Assembly: GCF_000382045.1 (NCBI RefSeq)
Contig: NZ_KB907450.1
Span: 1,192,204 to 1,256,203 of the forward strand
DNA: 64,000 bases
Direction: 5' to 3'
Source of the DNA: Variovorax atrisoli 110B
GTDB taxonomy: Bacteria; Pseudomonadota; Gammaproteobacteria; Burkholderiales; Burkholderiaceae_C
The position numbers and the translations under genes are program-made. This document shows positions 17,581 to 26,914 of this stretch, in pieces (within the stretch, counting starts at the first letter, position 1; each line of letters opens with the position of its first letter). The notes under the pieces are model-generated. The model was not told the origin of the DNA and ran no database searches. It was given only the letters and a program-made list of their open reading frames with translations.

Positions 17581-19202
17581 AACTGATCGCTGCCACCTGC
17601 CTTGCAGGTTCACTGGTGCTCGCGGGCTGCGCGGGCACGAACAACAGCTCCAGCACCTCCTCTTCCTCCCCCTCCTCGTCGTCATCGGCCGGCGGCACCG
17701 GCTCCAAGGTGGCCGGCAGCGCCACCCCCGTCTATCCGCGCGACGCCCTCACTCCCCTTGCAAGCGGCCAGGCCCATTCGCAGAGCGTCGTCACGCTCGC
17801 GCCGCCGGCCGACATGTGGGACCGCATCCGCCGCGGCTTCAAGATGCCGGACCTCGACAACGACCTCGTGCGCGACCGCGAGCAGTGGTACGCGAGCAGG
17901 CCCGACTACATCCAGCGCATGACCGAGCGCTCGAACAAGTACATCTTCCACATCGTCGAGGAGCTCGAGCGGCGCAACATGCCCACTGAGCTGGCGCTGC
18001 TTCCGTACATCGAGAGCGCGTTCAACCCGCAGGCCATCTCCAGTGCCCGCGCGGCGGGCATGTGGCAGTTCATGCCGGCCACCGGCAACGACTTCGACCT
18101 GAAGCAGAACATCTTCCGCGACGACCGCCGCGACGTGGTGGCTTCCACCCGCGCAGCGCTCGACTACCTGCAGAAGCTCTACGGCATGTTCGGCGACTGG
18201 CAGCTCGCGCTGGCCGCCTACAACTGGGGCGAAGGCAGCGTGAGCCGCGCCATCGCCAAGAACCAGCGCCTGGGCCTGCCCACCACCTACAGCGACCTCA
18301 CCATGCCCGCCGAAACGCGCATGTACGTGCCCAAGCTTCAGGCGGTGAAGAACATCGTGGCGAATCCGCAGGCATTCAACGCCGAGCTGCCGCTGATCCC
18401 CAACCACCCCTACTTCCAGACCGTCACGCTCACACGTGACCTCGACGTGGAGCTCGCCGCCAAGCTGGCCGACGTGCGCATCGAGGACTTCCGCGCGCTG
18501 AACCCCGCCGCGCACAAGCCGGTGCTGATCGCCGCCGGCACGCCGCAGATCCTGCTGCCCTGGGACAACGCGGCCGTGTTCCAGCGCAACTTCGACGCCT
18601 ATTCGCAGGGCCAGTACGCGAGCTGGACCGCGTGGGTCGTGCCCAACACCATGACGGTGGCCGACGCCGCCCAGCGCTCGGGCATGAGCGAGAACGACCT
18701 GCGCTCCATCAACAACATCCCGCCGCGCATGCTCATCAAGGCCGGCTCGACGTTGATCGTGCCGCGCGGCTCCCGCGTGAAGGAAGACGTGGCGGCCGTG
18801 GTGGCCGACAGCGGCCACCTGAGCTTCCAGCCCGAGATCGTCACGCGCCGCACGACCGTGAAGGCCGGCCGCGCCGACAACGTCGCGAGCATCGCGCGCC
18901 GCTACAACCTCAAGCCTTCGGCCGTGGCCGAGTGGAACGACGTGAAGCCGAACCACGCTTTCAAGCGCGGCTACAGCGTGGTGGTCTACCTGCCGGTGCG
19001 CGCAACCCCGGCTGCCCGCGCGGGCACCGGCATCCGGGCCGTTTCGCATGCCGCGGCGCCGGTTCCCAATCGCCGTGGCGGCGCGCCTTCGAAGGCTGCC
19101 GCTCCGCGCGGCGCCGGCAGCGTCGTGAAGGTGCCTGCCAGCAGCAAGCAGCAGGTCGTGCGCGAGAAGCGCGGCGGCACGCCGTCCAAGAAGAAGCGCT
19201 GA
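17577..19202 (+). CDS. mltD: Membrane-bound lytic murein transglycosylase D
   Basis: A 541-residue lipoprotein that cleaves peptidoglycan glycan strands to 1,6-anhydro products. The signal peptide ends in a lipobox with Cys18 (LVLAGCAG), followed by a Ser-rich linker. The SLT domain contains the catalytic Glu in [11 protein letters not shown] and the motifs [16 protein letters not shown] and [16 protein letters not shown]. After it there is a weak LysM-like stretch (about 350-400) and a clearer one ([19 protein letters not shown], about 430-480) for peptidoglycan binding; the tail is rich in Ala, Arg and Lys. The ATG overlaps the gloB stop (ATGA). Confidence 0.92.
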   Translation: MKLIAATCLAGSLVLAGCAGTNNSSSTSSSSPSSSSSAGGTGSKVAGSATPVYPRDALTPLASGQAHSQSVVTLAPPADMWDRIRRGFKMPDLDNDLVRDREQWYASRPDYIQRMTERSNKYIFHIVEELERRNMPTELALLPYIESAFNPQAISSARAAGMWQFMPATGNDFDLKQNIFRDDRRDVVASTRAALDYLQKLYGMFGDWQLALAAYNWGEGSVSRAIAKNQRLGLPTTYSDLTMPAETRMYVPKLQAVKNIVANPQAFNAELPLIPNHPYFQTVTLTRDLDVELAAKLADVRIEDFRALNPAAHKPVLIAAGTPQILLPWDNAAVFQRNFDAYSQGQYASWTAWVVPNTMTVADAAQRSGMSENDLRSINNIPPRMLIKAGSTLIVPRGSRVKEDVAAVVADSGHLSFQPEIVTRRTTVKAGRADNVASIARRYNLKPSAVAEWNDVKPNHAFKRGYSVVVYLPVRATPAARAGTGIRAVSHAAAPVPNRRGGAPSKAAAPRGAGSVVKVPASSKQQVVREKRGGTPSKKKR

Positions 19203-19212
19203 AAGCCGCGAA

Positions 19213-19235
19213 CCGAAGGCTCAGTGAGCCTTCGG
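19213..19235. terminator. Hairpin between convergent mltD and ltrA-like genes
   Basis: CCGAAGGC and GCCTTCGG flank a 7-nt loop, and the stem can extend further into the loop. It lies 10 nt after the mltD stop and covers the stop codon of the convergent LtrA-like gene. There is no clear T-tract on either side, so it may be a bidirectional but weak terminator. Confidence 0.4.
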
Positions 19236-20411
19236 CGCCTGCTGCGCCCTTCTGCGCACCACGGCCTCCATCGCGGCAACGCCGATCATGATGACGGTGG
19301 TGAGCGTACCCACCACCAGCACCGTCATGTGCGAGGCGAACACCGCGAGCAGCGCCAGGAAGCCCAGTCCGAAGAGATGCGACTGAGGCAGAAAGCCGCG
19401 CACCACGCGCTTGAAGAGCGCGTTGCCGAAGAGATAGATCGCGGGGCCGCCGATGAGCGCGCCCAGGTACTTGAGCTCCGCATGGTGCGAGCCCTCGCCG
19501 ATCGTCAGCTCGTCGGCCACGGCGCAGACGATGATGCCGGCCACCAGGATCACGTGCGTGTAGTGGAACTTCGCGCCGATGGCGCCCGGGTCCTTCGCAT
19601 GCTCGATGACGTGCGTGGCTTCCCTGGCGCTGGTGTCGAAGTACATCCACCACATCGCCAGGCTGCCCGCGAAGCCCACCAGCAGCGCGAACAGGTCGAT
19701 GCCGTGCCACTCGACGTGGTGCCCGAAGGCGATGCCGGTGGCCAGCACCGACTCCCCGAGCGCGACGATCACGAAGAGCTGGCAGCGCTCGGCCAGGTGG
19801 CCGCCGTCGATGGTCCAGTCGCTGGTCAGCGAGCGGCCCAGGCCCGGGAAGCGCAGGCCGATCATCGGCGCGATGTATTCGCACAGCACGCCGCCGAACC
19901 ACAGCGCGAGGCGCGCCTGCCCTTCGGCCAGGCCGCCGGCGATCCAGAACACGCCGGCCACGCAGTTCCACGCCAGCAGGCGGCGGAAATTGGGCGTAAG
20001 CGGATCGTTCGGGCCGATGGCGACCAGCATGCAGAAGGTGCGCCCCGCCTGGATGCCGACGAAGCACAGCGCGAACACCAGCCCGCGCTCGGCGAAGGCG
20101 CCGGGCAGCGCCGAGGCCATCACCATCGCCAGCAGCATGATCGCGAACAGCACGCCGCGGATGCGCAGCGTGCCGGGATTGAACCAGTTGGTCGTCCAGG
20201 CGGTGTACTGCCAGCCCAGCCACACCGCGAACCACATGACCAGCGTCTGCAGCGCCCCCAGGAGCGTGAGGTGGTCCAGCAGGTAGTGGGAAAGCTGCGT
20301 GACGGAGAACGCGTAGACCAGGTCGAAGAACAGCTCTTCGTTGGAGACCCTTGCCGCCTCGCTGCGCGAGCGCAGGGTCGTGGCCCGCTTGTGGTTGTCG
20401 TCGTGGCTCAT
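19221..20411 (-). CDS. LtrA family (low temperature requirement protein A) membrane protein
   Basis: A 396-residue integral membrane protein with about ten hydrophobic segments. It matches the LtrA family: the N-terminal motif SNEELFFDLVYAFSVTQLSHYLLDH, then AERCQLFVIVALGESVLATG and a helix with WWMYFD. The family is named from Listeria, where loss impairs growth in the cold, but its biochemical role is not established. I start at the ATG at 20411, preceded by GGGAG; an upstream ATG at 20435 lacks a ribosome site. It is convergent with mltD and stands alone. Confidence 0.85.
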   Translation of the reverse strand: MSHDDNHKRATTLRSRSEAARVSNEELFFDLVYAFSVTQLSHYLLDHLTLLGALQTLVMWFAVWLGWQYTAWTTNWFNPGTLRIRGVLFAIMLLAMVMASALPGAFAERGLVFALCFVGIQAGRTFCMLVAIGPNDPLTPNFRRLLAWNCVAGVFWIAGGLAEGQARLALWFGGVLCEYIAPMIGLRFPGLGRSLTSDWTIDGGHLAERCQLFVIVALGESVLATGIAFGHHVEWHGIDLFALLVGFAGSLAMWWMYFDTSAREATHVIEHAKDPGAIGAKFHYTHVILVAGIIVCAVADELTIGEGSHHAELKYLGALIGGPAIYLFGNALFKRVVRGFLPQSHLFGLGFLALLAVFASHMTVLVVGTLTTVIMIGVAAMEAVVRRRAQQAPKAH

Positions 20412-20491
20412 TGTTCGTTCACTCCCATGAATCATTGCAGCGCCCTGCGGCGCCGCGCGCGATCATCGCACGGAGGCGAACTGGCGCCCTC

Positions 20492-21328
20492 CTAGAGCTT
20501 CTCGGTCTCGCCGGTCTTCGGCTGCCACTTCATCAGCCGTCTTTCGATGACCCCGACGATCCCATCCAGCGCCAGTGCGAAGGCCGTGAGCACCACGATG
20601 CCGGCGAACACGGTATTGACGTCGAAGGTGCCCTCGGCCTGCAGGATCAGGTAGCCCACGCCGCGCGCCGAGCCCAGGTACTCGCCCACCACCGCGCCCA
20701 CGAAGGCCAGCCCCACCGAGGTGTGCAGGCTGGAGAACACCCAGCTGGTCGCGCTCGGCAGGTATACGGTGCGCAGCAGCTGCCGCTGGTTGGCGCCCAG
20801 CATCTTCGCGTTGGCCAGCACCACCGGGCTCACCTCGCGCACGCCCTGGTAGACGTTGAAGAACACGATGAAGAAAACCAGCGTGACCGCCAGCGCCACC
20901 TTGCTCCAGATGCCGAGGCCGAACCACAGCGCGAAGATGGGCGCGAGGATCACGCGCGGCATCGAGTTGGCCGCCTTGATGTACGGATCGAGGATCAGGC
21001 TCGCCGTGGGCGCGAGCGCCAGCCACAGTCCGCAGGCCAGCCCGAGCACCGTGCCGATGCCGAAGGCCAGCACCGTCTCGAGCAGCGTGGTGCCAAGGTG
21101 CTGGTAGATGTCGGCGTTGCCCTTCAGGCCTTCCGGAAAGAGCGCGTTGGCCGGCACCTCGAAGGGCAGGAACCAGCTCCAGATGCGCCCCGCCACCTGG
21201 ATGGGCTCGCCGAGGAAGAAGGCGATCTGCTGGTTGCGCGAGGCCACATGCCACGCCACGAGGATCAGCGCCAGCAGCGCCAGCTGCCAGAAGCGCGCGT
21301 TGCGCTCGTTCAAGCCCGGCCGTGCCAT
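20492..21328 (-). CDS. ABC transporter permease (nitrate/sulfonate/taurine type)
   Basis: A 278-residue permease with about six membrane helices and the cytoplasmic EAA-like loop (REVSPVVLANAKMLGANQRQLLRTVYLPSATSW) that docks on the ATPase. It is of the SsuC/TauC/ThiX class. Its ATG overlaps the ATPase stop codon (TGATG), and a substrate-binding protein gene precedes both, forming a complete three-gene importer. Which compound it carries cannot be read from sequence; relatives import aliphatic sulfonates, nitrate, taurine or pyrimidine precursors. Confidence 0.9.
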   Translation of the reverse strand: MARPGLNERNARFWQLALLALILVAWHVASRNQQIAFFLGEPIQVAGRIWSWFLPFEVPANALFPEGLKGNADIYQHLGTTLLETVLAFGIGTVLGLACGLWLALAPTASLILDPYIKAANSMPRVILAPIFALWFGLGIWSKVALAVTLVFFIVFFNVYQGVREVSPVVLANAKMLGANQRQLLRTVYLPSATSWVFSSLHTSVGLAFVGAVVGEYLGSARGVGYLILQAEGTFDVNTVFAGIVVLTAFALALDGIVGVIERRLMKWQPKTGETEKL

Positions 21329-22224
21329 CACGCGGCCTTCCTGAGTTGCTGCGCGTAGCCCTTGAGCACCTCGTCGCGCAGCACCTCCCAGATCTGGGTG
21401 TGCAGCTCGACGAAGCGCGGCTGCGTGCGCACCTCGGCCACGTCGCGCGGGCGCGGCAGGTCGATGGCGAACTCGCCGATGGGGTGCGTGGCAGGCCCCG
21501 CCGACAGCACCACCACGCGGTCGCTCATCGCAATGGCCTCGTCGAGGTCGTGCGTGATGAAGAGCACCGCCTTCCGTCCGTGTGAGCCCCCGGGCGCTGC
21601 GCGCCCACCCCCCGAGGGGGTGAGCTCCGGCCTTGGGGCGGCCCGGCGGTCTTCGCTCTGCGCGCTCCAGAGCTCTAGCACCTCGTTCTCCATGAGCTGC
21701 CGCGTCTGGATGTCGAGCGCGCTGAAGGGTTCGTCCATGAGGATGATGTCGGGGTCGAGCACCAGCGTCTGTGCCAGCGCCACGCGCTTGCGCATGCCGC
21801 CGGAGAGCTGGTGCGGATAGCGGTCGCCGAAGCCCGAGAGCCCCACGCGCGAGAGCCACGCCTCGGCCTGGTCGCGCGCCTGCGCCTCGGGCACGCCGCG
21901 GTACTGAAGGCCGACCATCACGTTGTCGATGGCGCTGCGCCAGGGCATCAGCGCCTCCGACTGGAACATGTAGCCCGCGCGCGAGTTGACGCCCGAGAGC
22001 GTCTGGCCGAAGACCTTCACCGTTCCCGAGGAAGGCTGCAGCAGGCCCGCGCCCACGTTCAGCAGCGTCGACTTGCCGCAGCCGGTGGGTCCGACCACCG
22101 AGACGAACTCGCCCGCCTTCACCCGCAGCGTGGTGTCGGCCACCGCCGTGTAGCGCTGGCCGGGGTCGTCCTTCGAAAGAAAGGTGCAGCTGATGGAAAG
22201 GAGTTCGAGTGCGTGTTCGGACAT
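21328..22224 (-). CDS. ABC transporter ATP-binding protein with internal insertion
   Basis: A 298-residue ATPase of the SsuB/TauB class. Walker A is GPTGCGKST, the Q-loop is in YMFQSEALMPW, the signature is LSGGMRKRVALA, Walker B is DIILMDEPFSALD, and the H-loop is FITHDLDEA. Between the Walker B/D-loop helix (ENEVLELW) and the H-loop strand (KAVLFITHD) there are about 30 extra residues rich in Arg, Pro and Gly that relatives of this class lack. The DNA for them (about 21577-21668) is palindrome-rich and looks like an intergenic repeat captured in frame. All catalytic motifs remain, so the protein is probably functional. Confidence 0.9.
   Translation of the reverse strand: MSEHALELLSISCTFLSKDDPGQRYTAVADTTLRVKAGEFVSVVGPTGCGKSTLLNVGAGLLQPSSGTVKVFGQTLSGVNSRAGYMFQSEALMPWRSAIDNVMVGLQYRGVPEAQARDQAEAWLSRVGLSGFGDRYPHQLSGGMRKRVALAQTLVLDPDIILMDEPFSALDIQTRQLMENEVLELWSAQSEDRRAAPRPELTPSGGGRAAPGGSHGRKAVLFITHDLDEAIAMSDRVVVLSAGPATHPIGEFAIDLPRPRDVAEVRTQPRFVELHTQIWEVLRDEVLKGYAQQLRKAA
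21577..21668. repeat. Repeat-like GC-rich insertion inside an ABC ATPase gene
   Basis: The segment contains nested palindromes such as CCCCCGGGCG...CGCGCCC and ACCCCCCGAGGGGGT. Its composition is like an intergenic repeat rather than coding sequence, yet it keeps the ATPase frame open. It encodes the extra residues between Walker B and the H-loop. Boundaries are approximate. Confidence 0.5.
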
Positions 22225-22268
22225 GGCAGAAAAAACCCGGCCTGAGCCGGGTCGCGGGACATGCGTAG

Positions 22269-23306
22269 TCAGGCTTTGAACCTGTCCTTGGCGCGCCTTG
22301 CAAAATCGTTGGTGTAGGTCCTGGCGAGGTCGATCTTTTCGGCCTTCACCGTGGTGTCGAAGCTCGCGATGGCGCTCAGCGCGGTCTTGGGGCCGTCGGC
22401 GGGCACGAGACCGTCGGTGGCGATCGACTCGCGCACCTTGTCGAACGAGGCGAGGTACAGCGCGCGGTCGCCCAGCAGGTAGGTCTCGGGCACCGTCTTG
22501 ATGATGTCGCCCGGTCCGGCCGTCTGCAGCCACTTGAGGCCGTGCACGATGGCGTTCGCCAGCGCCTGGCAGGTGTTGGGATTCTTCTGGACGAAGTCTG
22601 ACGACGCATAGAGGCAGGCCGCCGGCATCGTGCCGCCGAACACCTGCTGCGTGCCCTTGAGCGTGCGCGTGTCGCTGATGATCTTCACGTCGCCCTTCTG
22701 CTCCAGCATCGTCATCACCGGGTCGGTGTTGCTGATGGCGTCGATCTGGCCCGATCGCAGCGCGGTGAGCGCCCCCGCGGCCACGCCCACGCCGATGTAG
22801 CTCACGTCGCTGGCCTTGAGCCCGCCGCGCGACAGCACAAGGTTGGCCACCATGTTGGTCGACGAGCCGGGAGCCGAGACGCCGATCTTCTTCCCCTTGA
22901 GATCCTGGATGCCGGTGTAGCCGGCCATGTTCTTCGTCGACACGCCCACCGCGATCTGCGGTGCGCGCCCCTGAAGCACGAAAGCCTGGAAGAACTGGTT
23001 CTTGGCCTGCAGGTTGATGGTGTGCTCGTAGGCGCCCGAGCACACGTCGGCCGAGCCGCCCACCACCGCCTGCAGCGCGCGCGCGCCGCCGGCGAAATCG
23101 GAGATCTCCACGTCGAGCCCTTCGGCCTTGAAGTAGCCGAGCTGTTCGGAGATGGTGAGCGGCAGGTAGTAGAACGCCGCCTTGCCGCCCACCGCGATGG
23201 AGACCTTGGTCTTCTCAAGCTTGGCCTGCTGCGCGAAGACACGCGGCAGCGCGATGGTCGCGGCAGCGATGGCGGAAGCAGTGATGAGAGTGCGGCGATG
23301 AAGCAT
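22269..23306 (-). CDS. ABC transporter substrate-binding protein (NMT1/SsuA type)
   Basis: A 345-residue periplasmic binding protein. It has a twin-arginine-like start (LHRRTLITASAIAAATIALPRVFA) serving as signal peptide, then the family fold: KVSIAVGGKAAFYYLPLTISEQLGYFKAEGLDVEI, DFAGGARALQAVVGGSADV, and LKGKKIGVSAPGSSTNM. It should capture the ligand for the permease/ATPase pair downstream. The ATG at 23306 is chosen because the upstream extension has no signal-peptide character and includes a short tandem repeat. First gene of its operon, 44 nt ahead of the ATPase gene. Ligand unknown. Confidence 0.9.
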   Translation of the reverse strand: MLHRRTLITASAIAAATIALPRVFAQQAKLEKTKVSIAVGGKAAFYYLPLTISEQLGYFKAEGLDVEISDFAGGARALQAVVGGSADVCSGAYEHTINLQAKNQFFQAFVLQGRAPQIAVGVSTKNMAGYTGIQDLKGKKIGVSAPGSSTNMVANLVLSRGGLKASDVSYIGVGVAAGALTALRSGQIDAISNTDPVMTMLEQKGDVKIISDTRTLKGTQQVFGGTMPAACLYASSDFVQKNPNTCQALANAIVHGLKWLQTAGPGDIIKTVPETYLLGDRALYLASFDKVRESIATDGLVPADGPKTALSAIASFDTTVKAEKIDLARTYTNDFARRAKDRFKA

Positions 23307-23309
23307 GAA

Positions 23310-23355
23310 GACTTGCCTGGAACTTGCCCGGAACTGTTGCCTGGACTGTTGCTTG
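23310..23355 (-). repeat. Short imperfect tandem repeat in a 5' leader
   Basis: Just upstream of the substrate-binding protein ATG there are about four imperfect units of 11-13 bp built on CAA-GTTCC-GGG (CAACAGTCCAGG, CAACAGTTCCGGG, CAAGTTCCAGG, CAAGTC). They lie where the ribosome site should be. Whether they affect expression is unknown. Confidence 0.4.
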
Positions 23356-23464
23356 TGGGCTCTGTGATTCGTAAGGAACTGAATCGAGCTTAGGGGCCGC
23401 AACTGGCAACTGCATCGGGGTGATCCCGTGCGGGTTTCCACGTAAGCATGAAGGCCTCGCAGAG

Positions 23465-23482
23465 AAGCCTTCGGCAAGGCTT
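23465..23482 (-). terminator. Hairpin after the MAPEG gene
   Basis: AAGCCTT and AAGGCTT pair around a CGGC loop immediately after the MAPEG-family stop codon. There is no T-tract, so termination strength is uncertain. Confidence 0.35.
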
Positions 23483-23874
23483 CAGCGAGCCAGAAAAAGT
23501 ATCGCGATATTGACCAGGAACGCGAGTGCCCAGACGGCGCTGCGCGCGCTGCCGACGCCCCTGATGTAGAGCGCGATGTAGATCACGCGAAGCACCACGT
23601 AGGCCACCGCGAGCATGTCGAGGCGCGCCTGCGCGGCGCCGAGCTGGTGCGCGATGACCACCGCGCCGATGAAGAACGGCAGGCCCTCGAAGCTGTTGGC
23701 CTGCGCACTGTTGGCGCGTGCACGCCAGCCACTCTGCTTCGCGGCCCATTCACGCGGATGCGTGTTGTCGCGCGGACCGAAGCTGCCCGCCTTGGCGATC
23801 CATGCCGCGACGTAGGGCAGCACGCAGGCGACGAGCACGCACCAGTAGGCGACGGTGAGCAGCGAGAGGGTCAT
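23482..23874 (-). CDS. MAPEG family membrane protein
   Basis: A 130-residue protein with four hydrophobic segments and the MAPEG-like pattern (WAAKQSGWRARANSAQANSFEGLPFF between the first and second helices). Eukaryotic members are membrane glutathione transferases and eicosanoid enzymes; bacterial members are mostly uncharacterised. The conserved RANSAQxNSxE segment is present. It lies 11 nt after the recR stop on the same strand, so it may be the distal gene of the dnaX-ybaB-recR transcript. Confidence 0.82.
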   Translation of the reverse strand: MTLSLLTVAYWCVLVACVLPYVAAWIAKAGSFGPRDNTHPREWAAKQSGWRARANSAQANSFEGLPFFIGAVVIAHQLGAAQARLDMLAVAYVVLRVIYIALYIRGVGSARSAVWALAFLVNIAILFLAR

Positions 23875-23885
23875 CTGCCGATCTT

Positions 23886-24476
23886 CTACCTGCGATCCAC
23901 CAGCGCATGCGCGATGGTGCCGAGATCGACGTACTCGAGCTCGCTGCCGGCCGGCACGCCGCGCGCGAGGCGCGTCACCCTGAGGCCGCGCTGCTTCAGC
24001 CCCTCGCCGATCACATGCGCCGTGGCCTCGCCTTCGGCGGTGAAGTTGGTCGCGAGGATGACCTCGCTCACCGTGCCGTCGCGCGCGCGGTCGAAGAGCT
24101 TCTGCAGCCCGATGTCATTCGGGCCCACGCCGTCGAGGGGACTGAGCTTGCCCATCAGCACGAAGTAATAGCCGCGGAAGGCGCCGGTGCGCTCGAGCGC
24201 GGCCTGGTCGGCCGGCGTCTCGACGACGCAGAGCTTGGTCGGGTCGCGCCGGGTGTCGAGGCAGACACTGCAGATCGGCGCCTCGGTGAAGGTGTTGCAG
24301 CGCTCGCAATGCCGCACCTGCCCAGCCGCCTGCTGCAAGGCGCGCGCGAGAAGCTGCGCACCCTCGCGGTCGTGCTGGAGCAGATGGAACGCCATGCGCG
24401 AGGCCGACTTGACGCCGACGCCGGGCAGGCGGCGCAGCGCATCGACCAGGGCGTCGAGCGAACTGGCGTCTGCCAT
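23886..24476 (-). CDS. recR: Recombination mediator RecR
   Basis: A 196-residue protein of typical length. The helix-hairpin-helix ([20 protein letters not shown]) is followed by the Cys4 zinc finger ([16 protein letters not shown]) and the Toprim domain ([43 protein letters not shown]). With RecO and RecF it loads RecA on gapped DNA. It follows ybaB by 17 nt; the dnaX-ybaB-recR order is conserved widely. Confidence 0.95.
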   Translation of the reverse strand: MADASSLDALVDALRRLPGVGVKSASRMAFHLLQHDREGAQLLARALQQAAGQVRHCERCNTFTEAPICSVCLDTRRDPTKLCVVETPADQAALERTGAFRGYYFVLMGKLSPLDGVGPNDIGLQKLFDRARDGTVSEVILATNFTAEGEATAHVIGEGLKQRGLRVTRLARGVPAGSELEYVDLGTIAHALVDRR

Positions 24477-24493
24477 CTATGCCTGCAGCCTGT

Positions 24494-24826
24494 TCAGAAC
24501 GGCAGCTTCATGCCTGGGGGAAGACCCGGCATGCCGGCCGTGAGCTTGCCCATCTTCTGCTCGCTGGTTTCCTCGGCCTTGCGCACGGCGGCGTTGAAGG
24601 CAGCGGCCACGAGATCCTCGAGCATGTCCTTGTCGTCCGCCAGCAGGCTGGGGTCGATGGTGATGCGCTTGACGTCGTGCTTGCAGGTCATGACGACCTT
24701 GACGAGGCCGGCGCCGGATTCGCCTTCGACCTCGATGGTGGCCAGTTCTTCCTGGGCCTTCTTGAGGTTTTCCTGCATTGCCTGAGCCTGCTTCATGAGG
24801 CCGGCCAGTTGTCCTTTGTTGAACAT
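24494..24826 (-). CDS. ybaB: YbaB/EbfC family nucleoid-associated protein
   Basis: A 110-residue small DNA-binding protein. The N-terminal helix [23 protein letters not shown] and the core [23 protein letters not shown] are diagnostic; the Gly/Pro/Met-rich tail ([13 protein letters not shown]) is as in homologues. Members bind DNA as dimers and affect nucleoid structure. It sits between dnaX (55 nt upstream) and recR (17 nt downstream). Confidence 0.95.
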   Translation of the reverse strand: MFNKGQLAGLMKQAQAMQENLKKAQEELATIEVEGESGAGLVKVVMTCKHDVKRITIDPSLLADDKDMLEDLVAAAFNAAVRKAEETSEQKMGKLTAGMPGLPPGMKLPF

Positions 24827-24881
24827 CGTTGGTCCTGATCTGTCGGTTGGAAAGTGGGTGAAGGATACGGGAGACGCGAAC

Positions 24882-26750
24882 TCAGGCCGGCTTGAGCGTG
24901 CCGGGGACGATCTTCGCGTCGAAATCGCGCATCAGCGCCTGCACCTCGGGGTCGCTCATGATGGCTTCCTCGGCCAGGCGCTGGCGCTCGTCGGCCGCCT
25001 GCCTGTTGCGGCGCGCGGGGCTGTCGACCACGCTGCCGACCTCGATGGCGAGCTTGACGCTGTGGCCCGCACCGTTGAGCGCCGCGGTGAGCTTCTCGCG
25101 GGCGGACGGCTGGTTGAGCGTCTCGCGCTCGATGCGCAGCAGCCACTGGTCGGTGTCGCGGCCCACCAGCTGCGACTGCAGCGCGAGCTCGCGCGCCAGC
25201 GCGGTGATGGCCTCCGCCGCGACCAGCTGCGTGACCGTGGCGTACCAGAAATCGCCGTCCTCGCTGGTCGGAATGGGGGTGAAGGTGCTGCGCGGCTCGT
25301 CGGCGCGCGGAGTGTCGCGGGCGCTAGGCGGCGGCTGCACGCGGATCGGCACGCCGACGACCTTGGCAGGCGCATCGCCATGGCTGTCGGCACGAGGATC
25401 GGCCTGCCGGGGTTCGTCCACCACAGCGAGGCGATGGCCTGCGGGAAGCGGTGCCGACTGCGCCGGGGCCGGCGCGACGGCAGGCTCCGCCGGAGGCCTG
25501 GCAGCAACGGGTGCAGAAGCGACGGGCGCCGGAGCCGGCGCAGGCGGCGAAACGCGCGCCGCGGGAGCCTGCGGCGCTGCGGCCGCGGCTTCATTCAGAG
25601 TTTTTTTTTCCGGGGTGGCCGTCGAGGCGGCCGCGCTGGAAGGCTTGAATGCCAGCAGCCGCAGCAGCACCATGGTCAGCGCGGCGTACTCGTCCGGGGC
25701 CAGGCCCAGCTCCCCACGGCCGTGCAGGCACAGGCTGTAGAGCAGCTGGGTCTCGTCGGCCGGCATCAGCGCCGCAAGGCGCGCGGTGTCGGCCGCGTCG
25801 GGGTCGGTGGCGGCATCTGCCGCCGCTTCCGCGCGGGAGGGCACGGCCTGCAGTACCGCCATGGCCTGCAGCACGGCCGTCATTTCCTCCAGCGTGGAGG
25901 CAGCGGACATGCCGTCGACGCGCAGTGCCTCGGAAGTCTCGACCACCGTCTTGCCGTCGCCCTGCGCCAGCGCCTCGATCAGTCGGAACACGTGGCCCCG
26001 ATCGACGCTGCCGAGCATCTGGCGCACGCCGGCTTCGACGAGCTCGCCGTTGCCGAAAGCGATCGCCTGGTCGGTGAGCGAGAGCGCATCGCGCATCGAA
26101 CCGCGCGCCGCCCGCGCCAGCAGGCGCAGCGCCTGCGGTTCGGCAGGAACGTTCTCGGTCTGCAGGACGGCTGTGAGGTGCTCGAGCACCGTCTCCGGCG
26201 CCATCGGCCGCAGGTTGAACTGCAGGCAGCGCGACAGCACCGTCACCGGCACCTTCTGCGGGTCGGTCGTGGCCAGCACGAACTTCAGGTACTCGGGGGG
26301 CTCCTCGAGCGTCTTGAGCATCGCGTTGAACGCGGTGTTCGTGAGCATGTGCACTTCGTCGATCATGAAGACCTTGAAGCGCCCCTGCACCGGCTTGTAG
26401 ACCGCCTGTTCAAGCAGCGACTGCACCTCGTCCACGCCGCGGTTGGAGGCCGCGTCGAGTTCGGTGTAGTCCACGAAGCGGCCCGCATCGATGTCGCGGC
26501 AGGCCTGGCAGACGCCGCACGGCGTGGCAGTGATGCCGCCCTGCCCGTCCGGCCCCTGGCAGTTGAGCGACTTCGCCAGGATCCGCGAAACCGTGGTCTT
26601 GCCGACACCCCGGGTGCCGGTGAAGAGATAGGCGTGATGCAGGCGCTGAGTCGTCAGCGCGTTCTCGAGCGCCTGAACCACATGCCCCTGGCCGACCATC
26701 TCACCGAAGGTTTTCGGACGGAACTTGCGGGCGAGCACGAGATAAGACAT
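24882..26750 (-). CDS. dnaX: DNA polymerase III subunits tau and gamma
   Basis: A 622-residue clamp-loader ATPase. Walker A is GTRGVGKTT, the zinc-binding cysteines are in CQGPDGQGG...CGVCQAC, Walker B is FMIDEVHML, sensor 1 is ATTDPQKVP, and sensor 2 lies in [11 protein letters not shown]. Domain III ends near residue 375; a Pro/Ala-rich linker and the C-terminal tau-specific domain follow. At codons 381-383 a run of nine A residues creates an A-AAA-AAA slippery heptamer with stops close by in both other frames, so a short gamma-like form of about 386 residues is likely. I start at 26750 ([12 protein letters not shown]), the family N-terminus; an ATG at 26759 is an alternative. Confidence 0.95.
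   Translation of the reverse strand: MSYLVLARKFRPKTFGEMVGQGHVVQALENALTTQRLHHAYLFTGTRGVGKTTVSRILAKSLNCQGPDGQGGITATPCGVCQACRDIDAGRFVDYTELDAASNRGVDEVQSLLEQAVYKPVQGRFKVFMIDEVHMLTNTAFNAMLKTLEEPPEYLKFVLATTDPQKVPVTVLSRCLQFNLRPMAPETVLEHLTAVLQTENVPAEPQALRLLARAARGSMRDALSLTDQAIAFGNGELVEAGVRQMLGSVDRGHVFRLIEALAQGDGKTVVETSEALRVDGMSAASTLEEMTAVLQAMAVLQAVPSRAEAAADAATDPDAADTARLAALMPADETQLLYSLCLHGRGELGLAPDEYAALTMVLLRLLAFKPSSAAASTATPEKKTLNEAAAAAPQAPAARVSPPAPAPAPVASAPVAARPPAEPAVAPAPAQSAPLPAGHRLAVVDEPRQADPRADSHGDAPAKVVGVPIRVQPPPSARDTPRADEPRSTFTPIPTSEDGDFWYATVTQLVAAEAITALARELALQSQLVGRDTDQWLLRIERETLNQPSAREKLTAALNGAGHSVKLAIEVGSVVDSPARRNRQAADERQRLAEEAIMSDPEVQALMRDFDAKIVPGTLKPA
25601..25609 (-). other. A9 slippery run for dnaX frameshift or transcriptional slippage
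   Basis: On the coding strand GAA is followed by AAA-AAA and an A of the next codon, nine A in all, in an otherwise GC-rich gene. A -1 shift (or an added A) reads N-S-E then TGA; a +1 shift (or a lost A) reads L then TGA. The position, just after domain III, is where other bacteria make the short gamma subunit. A GC-rich possible hairpin (GCCGCGGC...) follows. Confidence 0.7.
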
Positions 26751-26825
26751 TGCGGGCATTCTAAAAGGCACGAGGGACCCCTCCCGATAGCTCGGCAGGG
26801 CCTTTTCGCAGGACATCGAGGATCC

Positions 26826-26897
26826 GGGCTGCGCCGGTCCTCCGGTGTCGCCCCAGCAGGGGAATTGCCGAAGCGACACGAAGTGCGCCCGGCCCGG
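26826..26897 (-). repeat. Dispersed intergenic repeat, copy 2 (inverted)
   Basis: Read on the minus strand this shows GCGCACTTCGTGTCGCTTCG, a CCCC...GGGG hairpin and GGCGACACCGGAGGACCGG, nearly the same elements in the same order as the copy after moeA. It fills the gap between the divergent dnaX and 4.5S RNA genes. Confidence 0.6.
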
Positions 26898-26902
26898 GGG
26901 GT

Positions 26903-26908
26903 TACAAT
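26903..26908 (+). promoter_or_regulatory. Candidate -10 element for the 4.5S RNA gene
   Basis: TACAAT lies about 7 nt before the expected first base of the signal recognition particle RNA, a good distance for a sigma-70 -10 box. No obvious -35 element is visible in the GC-rich repeat upstream. Confidence 0.5.
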
Positions 26909-26914
26909 ACGCGC

